A stretch of DNA of 64,000 nt, taken from Bacillota bacterium (GTDB lineage: Bacteria; Bacillota; Clostridia; Saccharofermentanales; Fastidiosipilaceae). Positions 18,082-27,330 of this stretch are shown piece after piece (within the stretch, counting starts at the first letter, position 1; each line of letters begins with the position of its first letter). Location of the stretch: contig JAEZWR010000026.1 in the NCBI GenBank assembly GCA_023420115.1, positions 168,702-232,701 of the forward strand, written 5' to 3'. The position numbers and the translations under genes are program-made. The notes below the pieces were generated by a model that ran no database searches, was not told the DNA's origin, and worked only from the letters and a program-made list of their open reading frames with translations.

Positions 18082-20262
18082 TTATCTGAAACCACCGCCA
18101 GATGAGCCTCCACTGAAACCACTACTTCCTCCGCCTATTGAGCTGAAGCCACCGCCTCCGCCACTTCTGAAGCCATTCGAGTTACTAGAGTTATTTTTTA
18201 TACCTTGCGTTGCCGAGTAACCCATATTATTAGTTAATCTCAATAAATAATATGTATCCCAAGCGTCCCAAGCACCCACAGAACTTTGATCTGCAGCAAA
18301 TTGATATTCTGGAATCAAGTTTCTCATCTGCTCTAAGGCAAGTTCACCATAAGAACATGCTGTCGCAGCAATCAAAAGATTATCCCAAACTTGAGCTTCA
18401 TAAGCCTCTCTTTGTGAAAGAAGTGAGTAATTTTTAATAAAATCTTCAAAGGCTAATAATTGTTCACCTTCTTTTATACCTTCTTCAGTTAAATATAACT
18501 TCCTGCGTTCACCACGCACATAGCCATTAAGCTTCAAATACTCAATTGCTAGATTATTACATTTATTAATCAAGCTATTAGCATTTTTGTTATGATCTTC
18601 AAAATAGCCATTTAAGCTCTTAACCGTTATTTTATTTTCTCCAGACTCTTCAGCTACATTAACAAGAATATTCCAATATTTTTCATCAACTTCATATTTA
18701 AATTCTTTAGGTGTAGAAATTAAAACTAAAGATGTCTTCTTGTGAGCCTTTTTGCCATTAGACTTAGTCGGCGTAATTGGCAACAAACACTGCTCCTTAA
18801 TCCAAGATAATAATAGAGCAGAAAAATATGAACTGGCATCCATTTCGCTCTTTGCTAAACCATGAGGTAATTTTACTTGCGTAGATAAATAATAAATAAA
18901 TAAAGAATCAGAATTAAATGGAGGCATAGAACTTGGTTTATTTTTATATTTAACCATTTTTCCATTCTTTAATCTTGGACCTCTTACTGCGAAATTCATC
19001 GCAAAAAAAACAATAAATGGGAAAAGAACCCAAATAAAGAAAGGTAAATTTTTTAATAGTCTTGTAAAAGAGCTCTTTCTTACAACCTTATCCCAATTGA
19101 TTGGCGAAGGACTTTCTCCACTATATTCTGCACCAGAATTACCATAATCTGCAGATCCATTATCATAATCAGAACCGACAAAAGCCTCTTCCTTAACATC
19201 CTCAAAAGACTTATACCCTTGTGACATAGCAGTGACATTAGGATCTTTTATAGTCATTAAAAAGGTGACATGGCTACCATCTATGTACTTATTTTTCTCT
19301 GAAACAACACCTAATAACTTCCCATTCTTCGCAATCAAATGATTATTATCATTGATTGAACCAGCATAAGCCTCAATTCCAAAAGCCCAGATTCTACTAT
19401 TTTCCCCACTGATCACAAAATCATCAGAATATATATAAGTTGAAGTATATTTCGGACTAGGGTTAAGTCTGTCATTAATTACTCTTACATAAGTTCCAAT
19501 TACATCGTCTGTATATTCATTTAAGAATGTATTCAAATGATAACTTAAGTAATAAGTCATATCTGTATTGTATTCAGTAATACCAACACACAATTCTATA
19601 TTACCATTATCATCTACTCTATTGATTCCATATTTGTATGCCTTATCATCGAAACTGCCATGTGGATCCCAAGCACTTTCCATATTAAAATCAACTAAAT
19701 CATCAGTCGACAAAATACGTTCCCTACTTGAGTCACCGATTCTCGCAGAAACTTTGAAGCTATCTTCATCAAAACCTAAGTCTCTAAAATTTTTAGCAAC
19801 ATATACTTCGCTACTACCCTGACTACTATCAGCCCTAGTTCTCCAAATCTCTTTTACATCAGCAGAACCATCTTTATTAACTTTAATTATATTTTCAATA
19901 GCCCAGATTCCATAGTAATTTCGCGCAATTTTATCGCCAAAAAATTGATCTATTGAATCGAAGTCTCTGTAGACATAATCTTTGTATGGAACTTCATCAG
20001 AAGATTGAGCCTCATTAGTAAGATTATCTAAACTCTCAGCATCTTCAATCTCCTCAATATCTTGAACTGTAGCTAAATTTTCATCTACATCTTCATTTTG
20101 CAAATCAGAATCAACTTTTTCTGATTGTATGGACTTATTCTTATATGAATTTATGTCCCAAGCATAAATAAAATTTGCAGGCAAGAACAAAGTCACGCAA
20201 TAAATAATTGCTATAACTAAACAAATATGAAGTTTCTTATTTTTTATATAAGCAAAATTCAC
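18082..20262 (-). CDS. DUF2207-family membrane protein with Gly/Ser-rich tail
   Basis: About 726 residues starting at a GTG with GGAG about nine bases before it; the longer TTG start would overlap that site. An N-terminal membrane segment (IALVIA-like stretch ending LFLPANFIYAW) is followed by an acidic linker and an extracytoplasmic region (about 95-375) of the DUF2207/YciQ type. A second membrane segment (LPFFIWVLFPFIVFFAMNFAV) and a cytoplasmic domain of about 300 residues follow. The end is a GGGGGFSSIGGGSSG-type tail ending GGGFR, a hallmark of this family. Function is unknown. The gene pairs with lemA upstream, a very common arrangement in Bacillota. Confidence 0.85.
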   Translation of the reverse strand: MNFAYIKNKKLHICLVIAIIYCVTLFLPANFIYAWDINSYKNKSIQSEKVDSDLQNEDVDENLATVQDIEEIEDAESLDNLTNEAQSSDEVPYKDYVYRDFDSIDQFFGDKIARNYYGIWAIENIIKVNKDGSADVKEIWRTRADSSQGSSEVYVAKNFRDLGFDEDSFKVSARIGDSSRERILSTDDLVDFNMESAWDPHGSFDDKAYKYGINRVDDNGNIELCVGITEYNTDMTYYLSYHLNTFLNEYTDDVIGTYVRVINDRLNPSPKYTSTYIYSDDFVISGENSRIWAFGIEAYAGSINDNNHLIAKNGKLLGVVSEKNKYIDGSHVTFLMTIKDPNVTAMSQGYKSFEDVKEEAFVGSDYDNGSADYGNSGAEYSGESPSPINWDKVVRKSSFTRLLKNLPFFIWVLFPFIVFFAMNFAVRGPRLKNGKMVKYKNKPSSMPPFNSDSLFIYYLSTQVKLPHGLAKSEMDASSYFSALLLSWIKEQCLLPITPTKSNGKKAHKKTSLVLISTPKEFKYEVDEKYWNILVNVAEESGENKITVKSLNGYFEDHNKNANSLINKCNNLAIEYLKLNGYVRGERRKLYLTEEGIKEGEQLLAFEDFIKNYSLLSQREAYEAQVWDNLLIAATACSYGELALEQMRNLIPEYQFAADQSSVGAWDAWDTYYLLRLTNNMGYSATQGIKNNSSNSNGFRSGGGGGFSSIGGGSSGFSGGSSGGGFR

Positions 20263-20293
20263 CAAAGTAGTCTCCAATAAAAAAATTGCTAAA

Positions 20294-20917
20294 TTATAAA
20301 TTCAAATCAGGCATAGAAGACTTGCCAGCTTCTTCTTGGAAGTATTCTTTAGTTGTGAAACCAAGTTGTCTTGCAACAATATTTGAAGGAAACATTCTGA
20401 CCATACTATTCATTCTGCTAGCAGCATCGTTATACACCATTCTCTGTACACGAACATTATTTTCGTACTTATCAATATTAGTCATCATTTCTCTATAAAC
20501 TGATTCTGCCTTGAGATCTGGGTAACTTTCTGCGACAGCAAATAATCTATCCAAAACTGAATTTGCTGCTGCATTTTGTTCCTCAATCTTACTTACATCA
20601 GCTGGGATAGAACTTGCTCTTCTTTCGCGAATTACATTTAGTAATGTATCACTTTCATGCTTGGCATAGCCAACTGTTGCCTTTGCAAGTTGAGTCAAGG
20701 CATCCCATCTCGAATTTACTTGAACAGCAATTTGTCCTAAGGAATTTTTAGTCATCTCGTCCAAGTTAACTAGTCTTCTTTGAATTGAAATAACATAGAG
20801 AACTAGGAGTACAATGACTGCCAAAATAACAAGCAAGATAGTGGAACCAACACTGAGAGCCATGATTGGTTTCAGTGAAGTCAAGCTTAAGTTATTAAAA
20901 ATATTAATCAAGTTCAT
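20294..20917 (-). CDS. LemA family protein
   Basis: 207 residues: one N-terminal membrane helix (STILLVILAVIVLLVLYVISI) with a short outside N terminus, then the helical LemA domain beginning RRLVNLDEMTKNSLGQIAVQVNSR. The signature SYPDLKAE and the C-terminal FPSNIVARQLGF match the family. LemA proteins are membrane-anchored helical-bundle proteins of unclear role, regularly next to DUF2207 genes, as here (31-base gap). Divergent from the surface-protein gene across a 384-base gap. Confidence 0.95.
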   Translation of the reverse strand: MNLINIFNNLSLTSLKPIMALSVGSTILLVILAVIVLLVLYVISIQRRLVNLDEMTKNSLGQIAVQVNSRWDALTQLAKATVGYAKHESDTLLNVIRERRASSIPADVSKIEEQNAAANSVLDRLFAVAESYPDLKAESVYREMMTNIDKYENNVRVQRMVYNDAASRMNSMVRMFPSNIVARQLGFTTKEYFQEEAGKSSMPDLNL

Positions 20918-21301
20918 TTTTAACCAACTTTCTTATATTAAATTGTTATCTTTTCAAAGATAACAGTTATAGCGATAAATTTAATTTGATTATACTATTT
21001 TGCAACTTTAATTTCTTTTATAGATTAATAAATTTTCTAGGGCTTGGTGCGAAAAATTTTTCTCATATCTCTTATCTCTCTTAATTAATAATCTACAAAA
21101 TTAAATAGATTTTTTAAAAGTCATTTACATGTTTTCTATAACTACGTATAATTTATTCGTTAATAATTTATTAAAAATTTATATTGTTTTTTATTCACAT
21201 GGATATGCTTTTTGTACTTCTATTTTGTGTAGAAATTTAATTTGTGGCATAGGCGAATTTAATCGAAAGAGATTAAGCATTAATTTAGGAAGGTTACTGC
21301 G
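20918..21301. other. Divergent promoter region between lemA and the SpaA-type surface protein
   Basis: AT-rich gap with outward-facing promoters expected on both strands. No gene or RNA element is recognised. The surface-protein gene has a good ribosome site (AGGAAGG) nine bases before its ATG at 21302. Confidence 0.4.
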
Positions 21302-23443
21302 ATGTTTACAAGTAAGTCTAAAAAGAATAAACAGAGATTTTGCTCGCTTTTGTTATCTGCAATGCTCATTTTGGGAACTAGTCAGGGATTCGCCAATCAT
21401 AATATTTGGGCAGATGATACGGCTAATGGAGCTGTTATTGATTTAGATAAGTCTGGGGAAGCTAACCCTGCAGCTGAAAATGAAGCACCTAAGGATAAGG
21501 AAGCTAATCCCGCTGAAGATAATGCAAATGGTAATGGCGCCGAAAATGGGGAAAATCTTGCTGAAAATCGCGATAGTGTTAAACCAGAAGAAAATGATAT
21601 TCCAGCCGATGCTGGTTCTCCTGCAGAGAAGCCAGATGGTGAGGTAACTCCTAAAGAAGACTCTGTCGAGGGCGACAAAGAGACGGGGGGCAATGAAGCC
21701 AATCCAGATGGCGATAAGGAAAAGGAAGAAGAGAAAGAAAAGGAACTTACAACAGAACTTCAGCCAGTCCCTAACACCACAGGTACTTTCTACGGCACTA
21801 GTAAAAATACAAATATTTTTCCCGAAGTCATTTCTGATGAGGAAATTCAAAATACGATAGCCGAACGCAATACAAAAGCTAAATTAGATAATGAAGACTT
21901 TCATATTTTCCGTTATAGAGGTACATACACCGACGGAAGTACACAAATCTTTTCATCTAAATATTTTGATGCAGCTTTTACTAAACTAGAGTTTTTCATT
22001 GTTACATTCCCCAAAATTGGCGAACGTGAATTTGGTCACGGTTCTTATATTTATTCATGGTGGGTCGGTGAAGTACCCATTATCCGTACTACAGAAGGCT
22101 CTACTTTAGTTGGAGAATATAAAGGAAATGACAATGTAACATTAGACTTCAACGGCAAATGGCAGACCGTCTCTGATGAACCACAGGTCACAATCCAAAA
22201 TATGGAACAGACGCAATATATTCATTTTACTGTCAACTTATCCCCAAATAACGCTTCTGTTTATACTGGTGGTGGTTTAAAAGGTAGTAGTAGCGGTAGT
22301 TCAGGACTAGTCGCAAGTACATTAAGACAATATATGTCTGGTGATAGAATAAACACTGTTCATTTCCACTATGTAAATGACTTTGAATATAGAAAATTAC
22401 TAGGAATCAGTAATAACGAAGCTCTTCCAATGAGAAGTGCAGGTAAACCCATATTCTCGGACGACGCTTTTTCGTCCCTTAATCTTAATGAACTAAGTAA
22501 TCAAGTTTCTAATAATGCCCATTTTGAGTTAAATGCGAATAGTAATACATACGATGTCAAGTCTCCTGTCGTAAGACCTAATGATATTCCCGCGCCTTTT
22601 AATCCTGAAAAAAAAATTTTTTCTGACTATCAAGCCGCTCCTTACTATGCAAGAAGGAAATCAAATGATGTCTTAAAAAATTCTCTCAACGAACTTAAGT
22701 CAATCGACATCAACAATTATGTCTATGTTAGCAATGACATCGATCTACCCCCAGAAGGAGCTGACCCAGCTGTTGACCGAGGCAATTGGTATATCTCCAC
22801 TAATCTAGATGCCAATGGGAACTTAAATTTTGATAAACATTATTACTTGAGCTATAGAGCTCTGCCCCTTTCAGTTAAGGTCACAAAGGTCGATAAAGAT
22901 GACGAAAATAAGCTTTTGGCAGGCGCCGCTTTTAATCTCTATCGCATAAATGATGGTAAAGAAACATTGGTTCTTGAAAATTTAGAGACAGAAACTGATG
23001 GCACTTTCACGATTGGCAATAGTACGAGTAGTTTAGACGATTTAAAATTAATAGCCGCAGATTTAAGTAGCGCCGACATCGAAAAAGGCACATACACAAA
23101 AGATGGCGTCACATATTTGATACCAGGCAAGTTCTTATTACGAGAAGTAAAAAGCCCTGCTGGGTACAAGAAAGTTGAAGACTATGTTTTTGATTTGAAC
23201 TTTGAAAATGCTTCCCCAACTAAAGCTCTAGACATCACAATCAAAGATGAAAAAGAAGAGGAAGAGAGTTCTTCAAGTAGTGAAACAAGTTCTGAAACTA
23301 GCTCCGAGACAAGTTCTGAGACAAGTTCCGAAACTCTAACTACTAGCACCGAAACAGAACCCAGTATCAGCGAAAGCAAAACAAACGAAAGTCTCAGCAG
23401 TCAAACTACTAGTAACTTGGTAAAAATTAATTTCTCAATTTGA
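21302..23443 (+). CDS. Secreted SpaA/Cna-B-type surface protein lacking a recognisable wall anchor
   Basis: 713 residues. A signal peptide (LLLSAMLILGTSQGFA) is followed by about 115 residues rich in Glu, Asp, Pro and Asn, then a large unassigned globular region (about 155-520). A SpaA-like prealbumin fold at about 525-650 contains VTKVDKDDENKLLAGAAFNL, and FLLREVKSPAGY shows the conserved glutamate used for isopeptide bonds. A Ser/Thr/Glu tail with 12-bp coding repeats ends abruptly in SNLVKINFSI. In relatives such a tail leads into LPXTG, a hydrophobic helix and positive residues; none of these follow. NLVKIN looks like a decayed sorting motif. The protein may be released or held non-covalently. 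Confidence 0.8.
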   Translation: MFTSKSKKNKQRFCSLLLSAMLILGTSQGFANHNIWADDTANGAVIDLDKSGEANPAAENEAPKDKEANPAEDNANGNGAENGENLAENRDSVKPEENDIPADAGSPAEKPDGEVTPKEDSVEGDKETGGNEANPDGDKEKEEEKEKELTTELQPVPNTTGTFYGTSKNTNIFPEVISDEEIQNTIAERNTKAKLDNEDFHIFRYRGTYTDGSTQIFSSKYFDAAFTKLEFFIVTFPKIGEREFGHGSYIYSWWVGEVPIIRTTEGSTLVGEYKGNDNVTLDFNGKWQTVSDEPQVTIQNMEQTQYIHFTVNLSPNNASVYTGGGLKGSSSGSSGLVASTLRQYMSGDRINTVHFHYVNDFEYRKLLGISNNEALPMRSAGKPIFSDDAFSSLNLNELSNQVSNNAHFELNANSNTYDVKSPVVRPNDIPAPFNPEKKIFSDYQAAPYYARRKSNDVLKNSLNELKSIDINNYVYVSNDIDLPPEGADPAVDRGNWYISTNLDANGNLNFDKHYYLSYRALPLSVKVTKVDKDDENKLLAGAAFNLYRINDGKETLVLENLETETDGTFTIGNSTSSLDDLKLIAADLSSADIEKGTYTKDGVTYLIPGKFLLREVKSPAGYKKVEDYVFDLNFENASPTKALDITIKDEKEEEESSSSSETSSETSSETSSETSSETLTTSTETEPSISESKTNESLSSQTTSNLVKINFSI
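23279..23335 (+). repeat. 12-bp tandem coding repeat (Ser-Glu-Thr-Ser)
   Basis: Four full units and a partial fifth encode SETS inside the Ser/Thr tail of the surface protein. Units differ only at synonymous positions (GAA/GAG, ACA/ACT, AGT/AGC/TCC/TCT), so they are old enough to have diverged but remain prone to length change. Confidence 0.85.
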
Positions 23444-23501
23444 ACCCGAGGGGCTTTTTTTCTACAAAATTTTTAATATTGGATTTGCTAGATTTTTTCT
23501 C

Positions 23502-24326
23502 TTAAATCTTAAACCTCGCGGCAATAAACCTGTGATCAGAAATCAATCTGTCTTTGTAGCTCTCGATAATCTCGGCAGAGCTTTTTTCAACTTCTATTCC
23601 TTCTGTGATGTAGATGAAATCGATGCGTGTGTTTTCCTTTTCCTCTTCTGGTTTGAAGCCGTGATAGCTGAAGTCTAGGTTTGGGGTGATGTCTTTGATG
23701 ATTTTTGAATTTTCGAGATATTGTACTCCTGCTGCGTCCTTGTCCTCATTTAAGTCACCACAGAAAATTAACGGTATGATTTCGCCATCTCTTTTGTAAG
23801 CTATGTATTCTTGATTATCTCTTTTTTCCAAGTCTTTGATTCTTGCAATTATTTGTTTAGCGGCCTCGAGTCTGGCACCTTCACCCTCGTGGTCAAAATG
23901 GGTGTTGATGACAAAAAATTGTTTGCGTGTCTCTTTGTCACGAAGTCTCAATAAATGATAACTTCTCGGACAGATGCTTTGATCTAGGAATCTTGAGCCC
24001 ACTACTTGATCTGTATCTGATAGCGCCCTAGCTTCCATTCCCATCAATTCAAACTTACTTGCCTTGAAGAAAATAGCGGGAGCTTCATCTTCGCCACTCA
24101 AATCTCTTGGAAAAACAGCTGCACAATAGTCTTCGAAGCAGTCTTCAATCCTCTTTAAACCATCTTGACTTAACTCTTGAACAGCCACGATATCGAAGTT
24201 TCGCTCAGTGAAAAAAGCCTTGAGTAATTCACTTCTATTATTAAATGAATTTTCTCTGTCATCGTCATTTTGTGAACGTAAATTAGCTGTCACAAATGTA
24301 AATTTGCATTCTTTATTTGAAATCAT
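23502..24326 (-). CDS. Endonuclease/exonuclease/phosphatase (EEP) family protein
   Basis: 274 residues with the EEP catalytic blocks in order: TANLR with Asn, VAVQEL (metal-binding Glu), FVINTHFDH (catalytic His), FCGDLNED (Asp/Asn), IDFIYI and the final ISDHRFIAARF. All active-site residues are present. The family contains DNases, sphingomyelinases and inositol phosphatases; lack of a signal peptide makes it cytoplasmic, but the substrate is not decidable. AGGAG lies six bases before the ATG. It is divergent from the HAD gene at 24398. Confidence 0.85.
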   Translation of the reverse strand: MISNKECKFTFVTANLRSQNDDDRENSFNNRSELLKAFFTERNFDIVAVQELSQDGLKRIEDCFEDYCAAVFPRDLSGEDEAPAIFFKASKFELMGMEARALSDTDQVVGSRFLDQSICPRSYHLLRLRDKETRKQFFVINTHFDHEGEGARLEAAKQIIARIKDLEKRDNQEYIAYKRDGEIIPLIFCGDLNEDKDAAGVQYLENSKIIKDITPNLDFSYHGFKPEEEKENTRIDFIYITEGIEVEKSSAEIIESYKDRLISDHRFIAARFKI

Positions 24327-24397
24327 TTCAAACTCCTGTATCCTTTAACTTAAATTTGTATCAAGTTTATTTGAGATTGTAGGTTTCTAAATTTATT

Positions 24398-25297
24398 ATG
24401 GCAAGAGAATTTTTCCTTTCTATGGACGAAGAAGAAAAAAATACTGCGAACTTTACAAACGATAGAAGTAAATTTTTTAACATATACGTTTTTGACTTGG
24501 ATGGCACATTGGTTAATACGCTCCGTTCGTTGCAAATTTCAACAAATATATTTTTGTCAGAGCTCGGTTTAGCCAGCGTCGACGATATGGATATTTTCAA
24601 ATATTTCGTTGGCAATGGAACGAGAGTTTGCGTAAAAAAGGCATATAAGCATGTGACGGGTATCGAGCTGAGTCCTGAAATGGTGGAAACGTATCACGAG
24701 CGTTTTAGGGAGATTTTTTCTGAACATTGCCTCGATGAAATTGAATTGTATCCTGGTATGCGTGAAACTCTCTTGGCTCTTCGCGAGGAAAATTCGCTGA
24801 TTGTATGTTATACAAATAAAGATGATAACTTGGCAAAAAAATGCTTGGCAAAGCTTTTTCCCACTGATTGTAATGAAATTTTCGCCGAGATCAGAGGACA
24901 TATTGATGGTAAAGAATATAAGCCTGACGCGAGTTTCTTCGCTGAACTGCGCGAAATGTACGCCTCTAATTTAACAAATTTTAGCGACGCAAGTATTATC
25001 GCAAGAAAAAATTATACGGATGATTTAATAATAAATTTAAATGGAGATGTACGGGGTGGAAAAAGCTCTGCCGAGTCTCTTTGCAAGAATTCCCTGAGTT
25101 CTAAAAAGAACCTCAATTTCATCATGGTAGGTGACTCCGACGTTGATATTGATACAGCAATTAATGCCAATGTTTATTCTTGTGCCTGTGCTTGGGGCTT
25201 CAGACCTAGAGAAGAGCTCATCAAAAAGGAGCCAGACTTCTTGATCGATAAACCTTGTGAGCTAAAGAAAATAACAATAAAAGAATTGACAAACTAA
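24398..25297 (+). CDS. HAD-superfamily hydrolase, phosphoglycolate-phosphatase-like
   Basis: 299 residues. After about 25 N-terminal residues comes motif I, YVFDLDGTLVNT (nucleophile Asp), then a helical cap, motif II VCYTNKDD, a likely motif III Lys in GKEYKPDASFF and motif IV IMVGDSDVDIDTA. An insertion of about 45 residues (ASNLTNFS to LSSKKN) lies between motifs III and IV, making it longer than the usual ~220. The start is uncertain: the ribosome site is weak and a second Met lies eight codons in. It probably dephosphorylates a small metabolite. Confidence 0.8.
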   Translation: MAREFFLSMDEEEKNTANFTNDRSKFFNIYVFDLDGTLVNTLRSLQISTNIFLSELGLASVDDMDIFKYFVGNGTRVCVKKAYKHVTGIELSPEMVETYHERFREIFSEHCLDEIELYPGMRETLLALREENSLIVCYTNKDDNLAKKCLAKLFPTDCNEIFAEIRGHIDGKEYKPDASFFAELREMYASNLTNFSDASIIARKNYTDDLIINLNGDVRGGKSSAESLCKNSLSSKKNLNFIMVGDSDVDIDTAINANVYSCACAWGFRPREELIKKEPDFLIDKPCELKKITIKELTN

Positions 25298-25302
25298 GAT
25301 AA

Positions 25303-25356
25303 AAAAGAGCTAGAAACTTAAGGAAATATTTTTCAAACCTAAATTCTAGCTCTTTT
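25303..25356. terminator. Bidirectional intrinsic terminator
   Basis: Arms AAAAGAGCTAGAA (25303-25315) and TTCTAGCTCTTTT (25344-25356) pair perfectly over 13 bases, between the HAD gene and the converging oligoendopeptidase gene. Confidence 0.92.
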
Positions 25357-25445
25357 AACACGGGAAGTGCTTTTGCCAACCCCAGATTCAAAATATAAGT
25401 ATATAAACTATATACCCTCGCTATTTCACCATCTTAACTGAAGAC

Positions 25446-27170
25446 TTAAAGTGCCTTGTCATCGACTTTATCTAAGTACTCTTTGCACTTTTCTGTGACT
25501 TCTTTGACGCAGGAATCTTCGAAAGGAATTCTCAACTTAGCATCTTTTAGGAGACCTAAGAAACTCTTTGAACCGCCTTGTTTACAAAGTGCCAAGTATG
25601 ATCGCCATGCCTCATCTCTGTTTTTATTAGCTCTGATCCAATATTGCAAGGCACAAATTTGCGCCAAGGTGTAATCTATGTAGTACATTGGAGATGTAAT
25701 AATATGAGACTGTCTATGCCACCAAGCGCCCTTTTCCAAATGCTCATAACCCTCGTAATTTTTCCAAGGAGTAAAATCTTTTTCAATCTTGCGCCAAGCT
25801 TCTTTTCTCTCCTCAATACTGGCGTCTGGATTCTCATAAACAAAGTGTTGGAAAGCATCTACTGTCACGCCATATGGAACGAATTTGAGAGCACCACTCA
25901 AGTGAGCATATTTGAATTTCTCTGTATCTTTGCCAAAGAAACTTTCTGCCCAAGGCCAGGTTAAAAATTCCATTGACATTGAGTGAATCTCGCAGGCTTC
26001 CAAAGTAGGATTGTAATATTGATTACATCTTGTATCACGTGACATATAACCTTGGAAACAGTGACCTGCTTCGTGCGTCATAACTTCAACATCGTGCTGT
26101 GTACCATTAAAATTGGCAAACAAGAAAGGGACACCGTAAGTTGGCAACATAGTCATGTATCCGCCACCTCTTTTGCCCTTAGTTGAAAGAATATCCATGA
26201 GTTCATATTCGCAGAGCAAACGGAAGAATTTCGAAGTTTCTGGCGAAAGCTCATCGTACATTTTCTTGGCCTTCTCAATTATCTCATCTGGAGCACCCTG
26301 GGGTTTAGGATTACCTGTCGCAAAATTGATATCCTTATCGAAGAATCTGAAATCTTCTTTACTAATACCAATTCTATCGCGCTGTTTCTCCATTAATTCA
26401 TTAACCAAAGGAACTAAATCATTTTTTACTTGCTCTCTGTAAGACTTGACCATTTCAGCATTGTAGTCTGTTCTACCTAAGCGCAAATAAGCGAGCTCGA
26501 CGAAATTTTTGAAACCTAATTTATGAGCGATCTCTGTTCTAATCTTGACTAACTTGTCGTAAATATCATCTATCTCAGCTTCTTTTTCCTTAAAGAAACC
26601 TTCTCTAGCGTCTACTGCCTTGATTCTCTCTTCTCTATCTGAAACCAAAGTCTTAGGATTCAATTGAGACAAGGTGTAAACTTCACCCTCAAAAGGAATC
26701 TGTGCCGAAGCAATCACTTTCTCATAAGCTGTACAAAGCTTATTCTCTTCTGCCATCAAATCCAAAACATCTTCAGAAATAACCTTTGAACGGCATTCTA
26801 AAATATCAAATAATTGTTGACCCAACTCAGCTACCAAGTCATCTCTAAACTTTGACTCTAGCAAAACACGATTAAACTTATTTTCAGCCAAAGCCACCTT
26901 GGGGCCATTCTCATTAAAAAACTCATCTTCAGTCTCATAAAATTTATCGTTCATATCGATTGAGTTTCTAATAGAAGCCAAAGTATTCATTGTTTCAAAA
27001 CGCATCGACAACTCATCAAATTCATCAAAAATCGCGATCTGCTCCTCGGCATTCTTTGCCTCTTTGAAACGCTCTGTAAGCTCATTCATTGTTCTTATCG
27101 TCTCGTCAATACTCGGACGAACATAAGGCATATCCTTAAATTTTACTAATTTATCAAATTCAAAATGCAT
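25446..27170 (-). CDS. M3-family oligoendopeptidase (PepF-like)
   Basis: 574 residues, the usual length for the M3B oligoendopeptidase branch. The zinc site is MTHEAGHCFQG (His366, Glu367, His370), with the third ligand expected in the following LEACEIHSMSMEF helix. It has no signal peptide, so it degrades short peptides in the cytoplasm. AGGAG precedes the ATG by six bases. It stands alone between two terminators. Confidence 0.93.
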   Translation of the reverse strand: MHFEFDKLVKFKDMPYVRPSIDETIRTMNELTERFKEAKNAEEQIAIFDEFDELSMRFETMNTLASIRNSIDMNDKFYETEDEFFNENGPKVALAENKFNRVLLESKFRDDLVAELGQQLFDILECRSKVISEDVLDLMAEENKLCTAYEKVIASAQIPFEGEVYTLSQLNPKTLVSDREERIKAVDAREGFFKEKEAEIDDIYDKLVKIRTEIAHKLGFKNFVELAYLRLGRTDYNAEMVKSYREQVKNDLVPLVNELMEKQRDRIGISKEDFRFFDKDINFATGNPKPQGAPDEIIEKAKKMYDELSPETSKFFRLLCEYELMDILSTKGKRGGGYMTMLPTYGVPFLFANFNGTQHDVEVMTHEAGHCFQGYMSRDTRCNQYYNPTLEACEIHSMSMEFLTWPWAESFFGKDTEKFKYAHLSGALKFVPYGVTVDAFQHFVYENPDASIEERKEAWRKIEKDFTPWKNYEGYEHLEKGAWWHRQSHIITSPMYYIDYTLAQICALQYWIRANKNRDEAWRSYLALCKQGGSKSFLGLLKDAKLRIPFEDSCVKEVTEKCKEYLDKVDDKAL

Positions 27171-27264
27171 ATGGCTCTCCTCATCAATTAACTCTTGTGC
27201 CTTGTACTATACTACAATTTGGCGGAGTTTAAAAATGAAGAGAGCCATCCTTTTAATAATTTTA

Positions 27265-27284
27265 AAAAGCACAGCTGTGCTTTT
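27265..27284. terminator. Intrinsic terminator between permease and oligopeptidase
   Basis: AAAAGCACAGCTGTGCTTTT is a perfect 20-base palindrome flanked by A and T. It lies just after the second NCS2 permease on the minus strand. Confidence 0.7.
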
Positions 27285-27330
27285 GTCTACAATACGCTAT
27301 TGAAATATAGAGCTAAGCTTATGCTACTAC

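Noticed and set aside
23444..23470. Terminator after the SpaA-type gene (CCCGAGGGGC followed by seven T)
   Set aside because: The potential stem has almost no loop and is not convincing as a hairpin, although the T run suggests an old terminator.
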